39,022 nt of DNA. It comes from CBDVBE01 sp964543525 (GTDB lineage: Bacteria > Fibrobacterota > Chitinivibrionia > Chitinivibrionales > JANQEN01). The notes below the pieces were generated by a model that worked only from the letters and a program-made list of their open reading frames with translations, ran no database searches and was not told where the DNA came from. The stretch covers positions 1 through 39,022 of the forward strand of contig CAZIYW010000042.1 of the NCBI GenBank assembly GCA_964543525.1, in the 5' to 3' direction. Below are positions 1 to 8,937 of the stretch, piece after piece. Within the stretch, counting starts at the first letter, position 1, and each line of letters starts with the position of its first letter. Both the position numbers and the translations under genes were made by a program.

Positions 1-16
1 GAAGGTGGCAAAACAG

Positions 17-238
17 TCAAATAGTGATTTTACGAGCTTCTTTTATTTTATGGTCATCTTGTATCATTGCCGATACCGCCGCACTTCCTGCTACAAGATA
101 CTCTCCGATTCCACCAAGGGGCGCCTTATATTATTTAGCCGATATATAAGAAAAAACCTTACGCGCCTCAGATGCTGTGCTACCGCTTTGACGCGTTAAA
201 AGCGTTGCCGCCGATCTATAAAACAGTTCACTTTTCAT
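17..238 (-). pseudogene. Small unidentified gene with one in-frame stop
   Basis: Read on the minus strand from an ATG at 238, one frame gives 35 codons, a TAA at 131-133, then 37 more codons to a TGA at 17-19. The part after the TAA (beginning YKAPLGGIGEYLVAG) has protein-like composition, so a single nonsense change in a 73-residue gene is a reasonable reading. A GGGAGA stretch lies about 11 bases before the ATG. It follows the GcvT-GlyA gene on the same strand by about 70 bases. I do not recognise the family. The alternative is that the open frame arose by chance. Confidence 0.3.
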
Positions 239-308
239 TTTTTACCGGTCTCCCTGAACGATACGCAGGCTGCGCACAACGTACCGGGTTTGTCAGGTTT
301 TCCCCTAT

Positions 309-2960
309 TTAAATGAGACCATGCAATTTCTGTAAAATCTCATCATATTCCTTGCCGTTGAAGCAGAACTGCAGCTTTTGAAATCGCTCCCGCAGTTTTT
401 TGACCTGTTCCTTTACATTGGCATCTTTTACAACCACATCATGAATCAATTCCGCGAGTTCTCTGAAGTCATCAGGTCCCATACCGAAGCGGGTCATTTC
501 CGACACACCCATACGCAGAGCGCCGGAAGCTGTAAAGCTTTCTTCATCGGGTTGCGCCTGGTAGTTACAGATGATATTGTTCTGTTCGAGTCTTGACGCG
601 ATTTCCGGTCCGCGGCCGTAGCCTGTGTTTACAATAACCTGGTGCGTTTCAGTATAATCGTTTGCAGGATCGCCCGCCACGTTAAGACCACTCTCCTTTA
701 ATGATTTTGCAAAGGACTTTGCATTTGAAATAACCTTTTTCTGATATTCATCCCTGTAATGGTTCATCTCATAGGTTGCCATCAGCAATCCGAGCAGGGT
801 GCCAAGGTGGTGATTTGATACGGAGCCCGGAAAAGTCCTGCGTTCGATCGCTTCCCACAATGCAAAGCGTTCCTCTTCCTCGCTGTAGCTGCTGCCGACA
901 ATTCCCCGCTGGGTACCGAAGAAGGTTTTATGGGTTGAACCGGTAACCAGATTGGCGCCTTCCTCAAACGGCTGCTGGAAATGAGGGCCGATAAGACCGA
1001 GCACATGCGCCATGTCATACATGACAATGGCATCTATATTCTGATTATCCAGGAACTCCCTGATTTCTGCAACGGGTTCCTTATGGATAACCATACTCTT
1101 ACCGAAAATAATCAACTCGGGTTTGTATTCATCGATTAGTTTCAGTGTTTCCTGCACGTCAATTTTATACATGTTATCGGCACACACCGGAAAATTGACA
1201 ACCGCTGGACGCTCGGTGCGCGGATCACGCCGGACATAGTCCTTCAATGCACCCATGGGCTGTGCGCTCAGATGGCCGCCCCTGCCGATATGATTGTTCA
1301 TTACCTGCCGGATCCGGCGAGGCTCACTTCTGCGATCGGTACGGTTGATATAATCGACAACAGCACTGAAAACAGCGGTGTTTGCCATCTGCCCGCTGAT
1401 AAGCCGCGGCTCCACATTGGCACACCCGAGAAATTTCTGCATTTCCAGCCGGAGAAGATGTTCGACCTCATCAATGAAACCGCAGCCCTGATAGTAATAA
1501 ATATCCGCATCATGGAAAGCATCGGAACGCTTATGCTCGGCGTATCTAAAACTGGAATCCATGACGGATAACAGACGGGCCATGGGCGAGACGGTCATCT
1601 CCGAAGGAATAAGGTTGATACACTCTCTCTGGCGCCACTCGGTATTTGCCGCGGATTTTTCAAGGAGATTTTTTACCCGTTGCGGTATGTCCCCTTCAGG
1701 AACCTTTCTCGGCGGCAGTGAAAAGTTATAAACAATTGGCCGCGCATAGGGCGGCGCATTGCTTTTAAGGTGACAGGGTACTACTACTGCGTCAACCATC
1801 TTCCCGCGAATCCCGACCTGCAGCTTTTCATTTTCAAGTATGTCGCTGTCAATATAGGCCAGGCAGATAGATCGCAGCTCGTGCCGGTCGGTCTGCGCCG
1901 AAGCGAGTCCTTCCCCTTCGACTGTCCACAGTGGAACCATGGTGCCGCTGGTAACGTATCCTACATGCTTTGATCCCCTGAAAACCTTTGATCCGGCACG
2001 GGCCACACCCCGACCGGCCAGCGCCACTGTCCTGGTGATCCGTGGAAGGATATCTCTTGCAGAATATTCGCGTCGCATGATTTTCTGCAGCGCTTCACTC
2101 TGGCGGGTTAACTCCCTACGGCCGATAAAGTCGCCTTTCAAAGGCGAGAAACTGACAGCAAACCTGGCCAAAGGACAAGACATGAGCGGTATCTCATTTC
2201 CTTCCGGATCCTTACCCAACTCATGACCGTACAGCGGAAGACCCGCTTCAAGCCTGAGTGTATCGCGCGCACCGAGCCCAACCGGTACCGCACCTTTACT
2301 GATCAACAAATCCCACAGCATGACGCCGTGATCTTTATCAACAAATAATTCGAAACAGAGCGGTTCGCCGGTATAGCCGGTTCTGCTTATGCGGACAGCC
2401 GCGCCGTTTATAGTCACAATACTCAAAGCATTCCGGGCAGGTTCGGGAAGCCTGCCGGACTGTATAACCCCAGCAAGTATATCGCGGGATTTCGGCCCCT
2501 GCAACGCAAGCATGACAATCTCTTCTGTTTTGTCAAGGATAACAACATCCTTAAACCTGCTCATATGCGTATGTAAATGCTCCCAGTCTCTCTGGCGGTT
2601 GGCAGCATTGACTACCAGAAGGAATTCATCATCAGTAAAGTGGTAGAGATAGGCATCATCCACGGCGCCACCCTGCTCATTGGGTATAATGCAATACTGC
2701 GCGGTAAGGCGGTTAACCTTGAGTGCCTCAACATTACTGCTTAATACGTGCTGCAGAAAAGGGACGGTATCCCTGCCGCGGATGATAAACCGGCCCATGT
2801 GGGAGACATCAAAGAGCCCGGCGTTTTTTCGTGTCGCCAAATGCTCCGCCACTATTCCCGAGGGATATGATATGGGCATATCCCAGCCGGCGAATGCAGT
2901 AAGTTTTGCACCCAGTGCGATATGCCTGTCGTAAAGCATTGTTCTTTTTCTTTCGCTCAT
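309..2960 (-). CDS. GcvT-GlyA fusion: aminomethyltransferase and serine hydroxymethyltransferase in one chain
   Basis: The 883-residue protein joins two enzymes that are normally separate. Residues 1 to about 400 are a glycine-cleavage T protein, with the folate-domain pattern VNAANRQRDW carrying the expected catalytic aspartate at about 125. Residues of about 425-883 are a serine hydroxymethyltransferase, with NLIPSEMTVSP near 449, SGQMANTAV near 522, the cofactor aspartate in MYDMAH at about 649 and the PLP lysine in GSTHKTFFG at about 678. The T protein makes methylene-tetrahydrofolate from aminomethylated H protein, and SHMT uses it to turn glycine into serine, so the fusion could hand the one-carbon unit on directly. 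The start ATG has AAGGA six bases upstream. It lies 182 bases downstream of the aminotransferase. GcvP, GcvH and Lpd are not in the window. Confidence 0.93.
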   Translation of the reverse strand: MSERKRTMLYDRHIALGAKLTAFAGWDMPISYPSGIVAEHLATRKNAGLFDVSHMGRFIIRGRDTVPFLQHVLSSNVEALKVNRLTAQYCIIPNEQGGAVDDAYLYHFTDDEFLLVVNAANRQRDWEHLHTHMSRFKDVVILDKTEEIVMLALQGPKSRDILAGVIQSGRLPEPARNALSIVTINGAAVRISRTGYTGEPLCFELFVDKDHGVMLWDLLISKGAVPVGLGARDTLRLEAGLPLYGHELGKDPEGNEIPLMSCPLARFAVSFSPLKGDFIGRRELTRQSEALQKIMRREYSARDILPRITRTVALAGRGVARAGSKVFRGSKHVGYVTSGTMVPLWTVEGEGLASAQTDRHELRSICLAYIDSDILENEKLQVGIRGKMVDAVVVPCHLKSNAPPYARPIVYNFSLPPRKVPEGDIPQRVKNLLEKSAANTEWRQRECINLIPSEMTVSPMARLLSVMDSSFRYAEHKRSDAFHDADIYYYQGCGFIDEVEHLLRLEMQKFLGCANVEPRLISGQMANTAVFSAVVDYINRTDRRSEPRRIRQVMNNHIGRGGHLSAQPMGALKDYVRRDPRTERPAVVNFPVCADNMYKIDVQETLKLIDEYKPELIIFGKSMVIHKEPVAEIREFLDNQNIDAIVMYDMAHVLGLIGPHFQQPFEEGANLVTGSTHKTFFGTQRGIVGSSYSEEEERFALWEAIERRTFPGSVSNHHLGTLLGLLMATYEMNHYRDEYQKKVISNAKSFAKSLKESGLNVAGDPANDYTETHQVIVNTGYGRGPEIASRLEQNNIICNYQAQPDEESFTASGALRMGVSEMTRFGMGPDDFRELAELIHDVVVKDANVKEQVKKLRERFQKLQFCFNGKEYDEILQKLHGLI

Positions 2961-3142
2961 AGTGATTCCTTTATACTATTAAAGTTCCAGTGTTAAAAAT
3001 TTATCATTCAGGGGGAAACGCCCGAAACCACTGAACGGTTACAAAATACATTACGTATGACTGTTCTTCACCACGGCTACCGTTTGGTGAGTACAACCCT
3101 TTATATCGTCAGATTTAATACGGGAAATAGATACCCACGGGC

Positions 3143-4339
3143 TCAGCTTTCGGCAAAGGCCTTGAATTTCTCCAATCCCTCCTGTATCTCATCGGTATTG
3201 ATACCCGAATAGGCCAGACGAATATAGAGGTTATCCTCACCGTCAAGTACCTTGCCGAAGTGCAGCCGGGTGCAGAACGATACGCCGGTCTCATAAAGCA
3301 CCGCCTTCCGGAAATCATCATAGTCGGTTAGATTTTTTCTCTGCATCACACCGCTCACATTTGGAAAGAGGTAAAAGGTGGCATTGGGCCTGAAGCATTT
3401 CACTCCGTCAATGGAATTCAACAGGTCCACCGCCGTATCACGTCGCTCCTTTAGGATTTGTAGGATCCTTTTTACTTCGGTCTGATCACCGGTAAGCCCT
3501 TCGATTGCGCCGTACTGGATAAAGTGGTTCGGACAGGATTCATCATTGACATTCAGTCTGGCGAATACTTCAGCAACCGGCTGGGGAGCAATCGCAGCGC
3601 CAAGGCGCCACCCGGTCATGGCAAACTTTTTGGAGAAGGTATACAGGATAACACACCGCTCCTCCATTCCGGGCAAAGAGGCCAGAGAGGTACTGACGCC
3701 TTGATAGCGAATATCAAAATAGGCTTCGTCACAAAGCACCATCAGATCATTCCTGAGAACCAGATCAGCCAGTTTCTCGAGCTCGGCTCGTGAGCATTCC
3801 GCGCCGGTTGGATTCTGCAGGTCATTGAGCACCAGCAGTTTTGTACGCGGCGTAATCTTATTCTCCATCGCTTCGAGGTCGAGGACGAAATTATCCTCGC
3901 CTTCAACGTACCCGTATGGTATGGCGACACCACCGTGAAATTCGATCTGGGATTCATAAATGGGATACCCTGGATTGGGATAAAGCACCTCGTCGCCGGG
4001 ATTCATCAATGCAAGGAAAAATTTACTGATTGTCGGTTTCCCTCCCGGTTCAATCACTACATTTTTCATGGAATAGTGGGTGTTGTGTGACTTATTGATA
4101 TCCTCGGCAAGAAGCTCGCGCAGTTCTGGAATACCGGCATTGGGACAATAACCGGTTTTCCCGTCCCTGATCGCTTTAAACGACGCTTCAACAATATTGG
4201 ATGGTGTAGGAATATTCATATCCCCGAGATGAAATGGATACACCTTGTTTCCCTGTGCGGCGAAAGCCGCGGCTTCAGCAGAGACGATAAAGGCCGTTTC
4301 CGTACCTAGTTTCTGTATTCGGTCAGCGAATTTTTTCAT
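3143..4339 (-). CDS. Class I/II PLP-dependent aminotransferase
   Basis: This 398-residue fold-type I aminotransferase resembles AspC/AlaT-like enzymes. Visible features are NDLQNPTGA (cofactor Asn at about 176), CDEAYF (Asp 204), the Schiff-base lysine in TFSKKFAMTGWRLG (Lys 237) and the nearby Arg 245. The substrate cannot be read from sequence; alanine, aspartate or serine with a 2-oxoacid acceptor are all possible. I chose the ATG at 4339 because a GGGGGG run lies four bases before it; an in-frame TTG sits four codons earlier. The gene starts 30 bases after the transketolase-like gene, so they are probably co-transcribed. The GcvT-GlyA fusion downstream suggests a role in glycine, serine or alanine nitrogen exchange. 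Confidence 0.9.
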   Translation of the reverse strand: MKKFADRIQKLGTETAFIVSAEAAAFAAQGNKVYPFHLGDMNIPTPSNIVEASFKAIRDGKTGYCPNAGIPELRELLAEDINKSHNTHYSMKNVVIEPGGKPTISKFFLALMNPGDEVLYPNPGYPIYESQIEFHGGVAIPYGYVEGEDNFVLDLEAMENKITPRTKLLVLNDLQNPTGAECSRAELEKLADLVLRNDLMVLCDEAYFDIRYQGVSTSLASLPGMEERCVILYTFSKKFAMTGWRLGAAIAPQPVAEVFARLNVNDESCPNHFIQYGAIEGLTGDQTEVKRILQILKERRDTAVDLLNSIDGVKCFRPNATFYLFPNVSGVMQRKNLTDYDDFRKAVLYETGVSFCTRLHFGKVLDGEDNLYIRLAYSGINTDEIQEGLEKFKAFAES

Positions 4340-4369
4340 TGTGCCCCCCAAGGCTGTATGTTTGTGGGA

Positions 4370-6730
4370 TTATGTGCGATTCCTTACATATGCCGCTATT
4401 GCTTCATATTGACTGTTGCCGTCAAGGCCGGCCTGGGCCAGGACCATATTTGCCTTGCCGCTGCCGAGATAATGTCCTTTCTTAAACGGGAACAGCGACA
4501 TGTGTCTTCCATAGTCAGAACGTATCCAGCGATAGAGTGTCGGCATGGTAAAACCGGTAATTCCCATGGCTTCCTGCGCGCGTTCTTCGGGGTATATTTT
4601 CCGCTGCTCCGATTCCGGCAGCATATCAAACAACTCCGCGCTGGCGATATAGTAGACGTTCAGGTCAATGCCAGCTTTGTCCAGAAGCGGCAGGGTTTCA
4701 TTTACAAAAGCATAGGCTACTTCACTGCCCTGGAGCACCAGGGTACCTTGGCTCTCGGCAGATGCTTTTTTAAGGCGGTACACACCGGTGGCGGCATCTT
4801 CTGCCGGAGCAATGCCCAGGGCCTTTCTGTCAACTATTGTCTCGGTGGGACGGGTAACGAAGGGCGCTATTATTGCCGGCTGTTTTGCAAGTGCTGCTGA
4901 TAAGAGTACCCATATTTCCTGCGGATCCCATGGTGTCAGGGTTATACATGTTTGCGCCGGGAAATTTTCCTGCAACAACTGCAGCGGCTGCGGGTCCGCA
5001 TGGGTCGGGCCGTCTTCCCCGGTCTTTACACCCGCGTGTGCGCAGATAAGGATAAAGGGATTGCAGGGAGTGTGGTAAGCCTCTTTTCGTGCCTGTGCGC
5101 CGATCGCGTGTAAACGCGCGCTGATGTGTCCCAGTGCCGCGATAAAAGCGCCGTACGATGAGCAAACCCCGATATGGCGTCCATAGGTGGAGAGACCGGC
5201 CATGATACCGCTCATGGCATCTTCACAGATACCGCCTATTGACAGAACGCGTGAATCCGGATTCGTATCGGCATTGAAAAACCCTTCGGAAAAATGCTGT
5301 GCTGCAAGATTGACACTGGTTGAACCAAGCAGGTCCGCAGATGCAATGAAAATGGTTCCTCTGCTTGCATCGTTATAGTACTGTAACACCCGTCCCAGCT
5401 CCCCGCGCAGAGTTGTGACATCCCCAGGGACCAGTCTGCATTCGTCCGGTACGGTGAGAACCTTTTTCTTAGCAATGGAAAAGACCGTAGCGAGCTGCCG
5501 CTCCATGTTCCTTGCTTTTAGCGAGCATTCATTGAGCGTTTCCCGGGATTTCTTCAATTCTGCAGCCAGGAAATCCACCATGTCACGCTGTTTTTCAAGC
5601 GCAGAGCGAATAATTTGAAGCGAATTCCAGAAACATTCCTCGATTTTAACACTGTCGGTGCCGTTGCAGAGCTGTTTTCCGGGATCACAGGATGGAAAGC
5701 TGCGGCCTGTCATCTCAAGAATATTCCTGACCGCATTATAAAAGCCTTCACTGCACAGTTTGTGTCCCGCACCGTGAGATTTCCGTCCTTCAATACCATA
5801 CTGCCAGCCTTTGGTTGTCCGGTATACAATTGCGGTCGGTTGGGAATTATCCATTTTAAGCGCTTTTTGCTGTGCAGCGGATATCTGCCGGAAATCGGTG
5901 CCGTCGGGAACCATAATCACATTCCAGTCGTGAAGATAGGCAAGTTCCGCCGGTGTCCACTGCACATAATCACCGGGTTTGGTACCGTCACGGCACACAT
6001 GGTCGGAGTCAATGGAGGCCTGGTTCCAGTCAATATGGAGTATAGCATTTTTCAGTGATGCGGTTCCGGCCGCAGCCAAGGCTTCACTCACCCTGCCGGG
6101 AGTCAATCCGCCTTCACCTTCGACAATATGCACATACGGTGCCTTGTCGATTCCGTAATAATCAATTGCTCCATACGCCAGACCGAGCGAGGCAGCCACA
6201 CCGACACCGGATGCCCCGGTGGAGAGACGGACAAAGGGTGTTGCCGGTGTGGGATGTCCGTCAAGGGCTTTCGACTTGAATTTCTTAAAAAGAGGTGTGT
6301 CGTTGATCGGGTTCCTCCGAAAGCCAAGCAGATCCTCCAGGCGAAGCTGTAACGAGATGTCTGACGGAAGCAGATCGGGCGCCCCGATGCGTACTATCTC
6401 GTTGCGCAATGCCCACATGGCATAGAGGCCAAGCGCCTTGTGGCCTGCCGCGTAAGAGATTATGTCAGCATCTTCACGGAGCGGATTCGATACGTCGTAC
6501 TTCAGCGCGTTGTAGATAATGCAGAACACAAATCGCCCGGAAGAAATTGAACCGCCGGGGTGTCCTGAAAGGGGAACGTAATTGTACAGGAGTGCGCAGA
6601 GAGATCTGTACACGGTATCAAGCGTTTCATAATGTTTTACCTGCTCCAAAGAAAGCGGCTCTCCCGACCTTTTCATCTCATCGGTTATGTCTATATACCT
6701 GCCGTGTCTGGGACCGAACGGAGTACTCAT
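4370..6730 (-). CDS. Transketolase-like thiamine-diphosphate enzyme, long divergent form
   Basis: At 786 residues it is longer than ordinary transketolases (about 660). The N-terminal cofactor domain shows LSGHPGGS, AGHKALGLYA, a changed cofactor motif GEGGLTPG (usually GDG) followed by DWNQASID, and KSHGAGHK. A charged, probably coiled-coil linker (about 370-425) leads to the pyrimidine domain, with SADLLGST, the catalytic glutamate in GICEDAMSG, and TGEDGPTHADP. By eye, the segment TLTPWDP replaces the position where E. coli TktA has the substrate-phosphate arginine (Arg 520), which could mean a different acceptor or donor. Transketolases move a two-carbon ketol unit between sugars, and some accept hydroxypyruvate. 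The ATG has AAGGAAG six bases upstream. It is first in a row with the aminotransferase and GcvT-GlyA. Confidence 0.85.
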   Translation of the reverse strand: MSTPFGPRHGRYIDITDEMKRSGEPLSLEQVKHYETLDTVYRSLCALLYNYVPLSGHPGGSISSGRFVFCIIYNALKYDVSNPLREDADIISYAAGHKALGLYAMWALRNEIVRIGAPDLLPSDISLQLRLEDLLGFRRNPINDTPLFKKFKSKALDGHPTPATPFVRLSTGASGVGVAASLGLAYGAIDYYGIDKAPYVHIVEGEGGLTPGRVSEALAAAGTASLKNAILHIDWNQASIDSDHVCRDGTKPGDYVQWTPAELAYLHDWNVIMVPDGTDFRQISAAQQKALKMDNSQPTAIVYRTTKGWQYGIEGRKSHGAGHKLCSEGFYNAVRNILEMTGRSFPSCDPGKQLCNGTDSVKIEECFWNSLQIIRSALEKQRDMVDFLAAELKKSRETLNECSLKARNMERQLATVFSIAKKKVLTVPDECRLVPGDVTTLRGELGRVLQYYNDASRGTIFIASADLLGSTSVNLAAQHFSEGFFNADTNPDSRVLSIGGICEDAMSGIMAGLSTYGRHIGVCSSYGAFIAALGHISARLHAIGAQARKEAYHTPCNPFILICAHAGVKTGEDGPTHADPQPLQLLQENFPAQTCITLTPWDPQEIWVLLSAALAKQPAIIAPFVTRPTETIVDRKALGIAPAEDAATGVYRLKKASAESQGTLVLQGSEVAYAFVNETLPLLDKAGIDLNVYYIASAELFDMLPESEQRKIYPEERAQEAMGITGFTMPTLYRWIRSDYGRHMSLFPFKKGHYLGSGKANMVLAQAGLDGNSQYEAIAAYVRNRT

Positions 6731-6801
6731 GAGTTTCTTCCTTCACTTTTAAGGAATTATGATTTTTTTCGGATTTTTCGTACCTGTTTTGCTAATACTT
6801 G

Positions 6802-6852
6802 ACAGGAGCGCATTCTGTATCACCAGGGAAAGCAGTCAGGAACCACTCCTGT
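6802..6852 (-). promoter_or_regulatory. Possible structured leader before the transketolase-like gene
   Basis: Seven-base complementary arms (6802-6808 and 6846-6852, ACAGGAG with CTCCTGT) enclose 37 bases, ending about 70 bases before the transketolase-like start on the same strand. A transcribed leader would fold into a closed stem here. The interior does not match a glycine, THF or ZTP riboswitch that I can recognise. The 6731-7001 gap is otherwise AT-rich and shows no gene. A chance repeat is quite possible. Confidence 0.25.
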
Positions 6853-7001
6853 AATTATGGTGCATATCTCTTCTCAATATTCAGCCGAAATCTGTTATTC
6901 CTGCTGATTTTCCATCCATTATGTGTATTGTATCACGTAAATAATATAATTGTTTGAAGCTTTTTCTTCAATTTTTTTTAATAAAATTACTTTTATCATA
7001 A

Positions 7002-7392
7002 TTAAAGCCCCATTTTTCTACGTTTATCACAATTAATTGCCATATTTTTGGTGTGCACAGGTAACATTTCAGCAGAGCGACCCAAAGATAACCTTCCCCG
7101 CTCCAACGATTTTTTATTCCCTGCCAGTGCAGGGTATGTGTCCTGGTTGACCAGCGGTAAAAAACGGACTTTTCCGTCTGCTGCGTTGAGGACGTTTATT
7201 TCCCGGACAGCTTTTACCGGATCATTGATTTGAACTCTGGCGGCGGCATATTCACTTCCTGCGCTGGATTTACCATGCACGGCGATTGAACCACCGGTTG
7301 CAAAGGTAAAGGATATTGGGTTTTTCTGCTGCCTGGGACACAGTACCGGCAACCACCGTAAAAATAATCAGTAATTGTTGGATATGTTTCAT
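7002..7392 (-). pseudogene. Frameshifted small secreted protein with FlgD-Ig-like tail
   Basis: An ATG at 7392, with AAGGAG about ten bases upstream, opens a clear signal peptide (MKHIQQLLIIFTVVAGTVSQ) but reaches a stop after 39 codons. A neighbouring frame continues with sensible protein sequence (NPISFTFATGG onward); removing one A from the run at 7321-7325 joins the two. Further on, VLNAADGKV is followed in yet another frame by LHWQGIKNRWSGEGYLWVAL; removing one G from the run at 7132-7134 joins these and gives the pattern of a FlgD-Ig/secretion-type C-terminal domain. It starts 30 bases after the AGCS symporter, in the same direction. It is a decayed gene, or one carrying two homopolymer errors. 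Confidence 0.55.
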
Positions 7393-7422
7393 GGTGTCAA
7401 CTCTCCTTGGCGAAGGAATCCG

Positions 7423-8829
7423 TTAATTTTCCGAATCCTCCCAGCACTCGGCACCGGGATATTCTTCTTTACCGGTTATGGCAAACACGGGATCCTTGTT
7501 TTCTCTTTTCTGCTTTTGGTAATCTTTCAGACAGATAAAAGCTTTGTTTGACAGGATGGCTATGGCTGTTAAATTTATCAATGCCAGCACTCCCATAAAG
7601 AGATCCGCTGAATTCCATACCTGGGTCATTTTCGCGATCGATCCGACAAATACCAGTGCACATACCAGTATTCTGAAAAGCGTGAGCCATATTTTCTTCG
7701 GATTAAGAAACTCGATATTGGTTTCTCCATAGTAGTAGTTACCGATTATCGAGCTGTATGCAAACAACAGGATACAAATAGCGACGAATGAGTTTCCCCA
7801 GGCCCCGACATGGGAGCTTAATGCGTTCTGGGTGAGCTGTATGCCGGTCAACCCGGAGCTGTTTCCGATATCGGAAAGCAATATAACAAACGCAGTGGCA
7901 CTGCAGATAAGCAGGGTGTCGGTGAATACTCCCAGGGTCTGTACAAATCCCTGTTTAACCGGGTGGGAGACATTCGCCGTTGCCGCAGCATTGGGTGCGC
8001 TTCCCATACCGGCTTCATTTGAGTAGAGTCCGCGTTTTATTCCCCACATTATAGCCGCACCGATTCCACCGCCCAGCGCCTGGTGTAAACCAAAAGCGCC
8101 TTTGAAAATTTGTGCAAACACAGCCGGGACCAGTGTGATATTGGTAATCATAATAAACAGCGCGACCAGAATGTAACTGATAGCCATTACGGGAACCATT
8201 ATTTCAACAACACGGGCGATTCGCCTGACACCGCCGAATATGATAATCGCAGTTACCCCGGCCAGGATAATTCCGCACCATACTCTGCTGATATTAAAAG
8301 CCTCTTCAAAGGCGAGGGAGATGGTATTTGAATGCACTGAATTGAATACCGTGCCAAAAGAAATGGTAATAAGAACGGCAAACAGTACTCCCAGCCATCT
8401 TTTCTTAAGAGCTTTTTCCATATAATAGGCGGGGCCACCTCTGAATCCATCCGCATCCTTTACTTTGTAAATCTGTGCCAGCGTGCTTTCAACAAAGCTG
8501 GAACCGGCGCCGACCAGGGCAATAAGCCACATCCAGAAAACGGCTCCGGGACCACCCATCACAATAGCAATCGCCACACCTGCGAGATTCCCGGTACCAA
8601 CCCGTGATGCAGTGCTGATACAGAATGCCTGAAATGATGAGATACCGCCTCTTTTTTTTCCTTTGGTAGCACCATCACCGAGGAGGCGGATCATATCTCC
8701 CAGACAGGTAAACTGGACAAAGCCGGATCTGATCGTGAAGAATAGTCCCAACACAATTAAAAGAGCTATAAGAACATAGGACCAGAGAAAATTATTAGTG
8801 ACACTCAGCAGTTTATCAAAAGTCTCCAC
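7423..8829 (-). CDS. Sodium:alanine/glycine symporter (AGCS family)
   Basis: The 468-residue inner-membrane protein has about ten hydrophobic helices and family hallmarks, including the RVGTGNLAGVAIAI segment near residue 75 and NEAGMGSAPNAAATA near residue 270. AGCS proteins import alanine or glycine with Na+. The start is a GTG at 8829 with an AGGGGGG Shine-Dalgarno sequence six bases upstream; this agrees with the N-terminus of relatives. Being upstream of, and on the same strand as, the transketolase/aminotransferase/GcvT-GlyA row, it may feed glycine or alanine to those enzymes; this link is inferred from position only. A frameshifted secreted-protein gene lies directly downstream. Confidence 0.93.
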   Translation of the reverse strand: METFDKLLSVTNNFLWSYVLIALLIVLGLFFTIRSGFVQFTCLGDMIRLLGDGATKGKKRGGISSFQAFCISTASRVGTGNLAGVAIAIVMGGPGAVFWMWLIALVGAGSSFVESTLAQIYKVKDADGFRGGPAYYMEKALKKRWLGVLFAVLITISFGTVFNSVHSNTISLAFEEAFNISRVWCGIILAGVTAIIIFGGVRRIARVVEIMVPVMAISYILVALFIMITNITLVPAVFAQIFKGAFGLHQALGGGIGAAIMWGIKRGLYSNEAGMGSAPNAAATANVSHPVKQGFVQTLGVFTDTLLICSATAFVILLSDIGNSSGLTGIQLTQNALSSHVGAWGNSFVAICILLFAYSSIIGNYYYGETNIEFLNPKKIWLTLFRILVCALVFVGSIAKMTQVWNSADLFMGVLALINLTAIAILSNKAFICLKDYQKQKRENKDPVFAITGKEEYPGAECWEDSEN

Positions 8830-8937
8830 TATATACCCCCCTGATTGGTATGTGGTGATTATTTGAGAACCTTTTCATTTCTATTTGCACAGATACATAA
8901 AATACGATTGACACGTATTAGAATCTACAAAGTTGTA

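Noticed and set aside
60..150. tRNA-like stretch with GATTCCACCA-like bases
   Set aside because: No T-arm, anticodon arm or acceptor pairing could be formed.
5..199. Plus-strand 64-codon frame at the window start
   Set aside because: No Shine-Dalgarno site and a composition unlike protein; the minus strand here reads better as a small broken gene.
2961..3142. Possible glycine or THF riboswitch ahead of the GcvT-GlyA gene
   Set aside because: I looked for the conserved cores on the minus strand and did not find them.
6954..6979. Hairpin TTGAAG-CTTTTT-CTTCAA followed by eight T on the plus strand
   Set aside because: It looks like a terminator, but no plus-strand gene ends nearby; the arms are AT-rich and may be chance.
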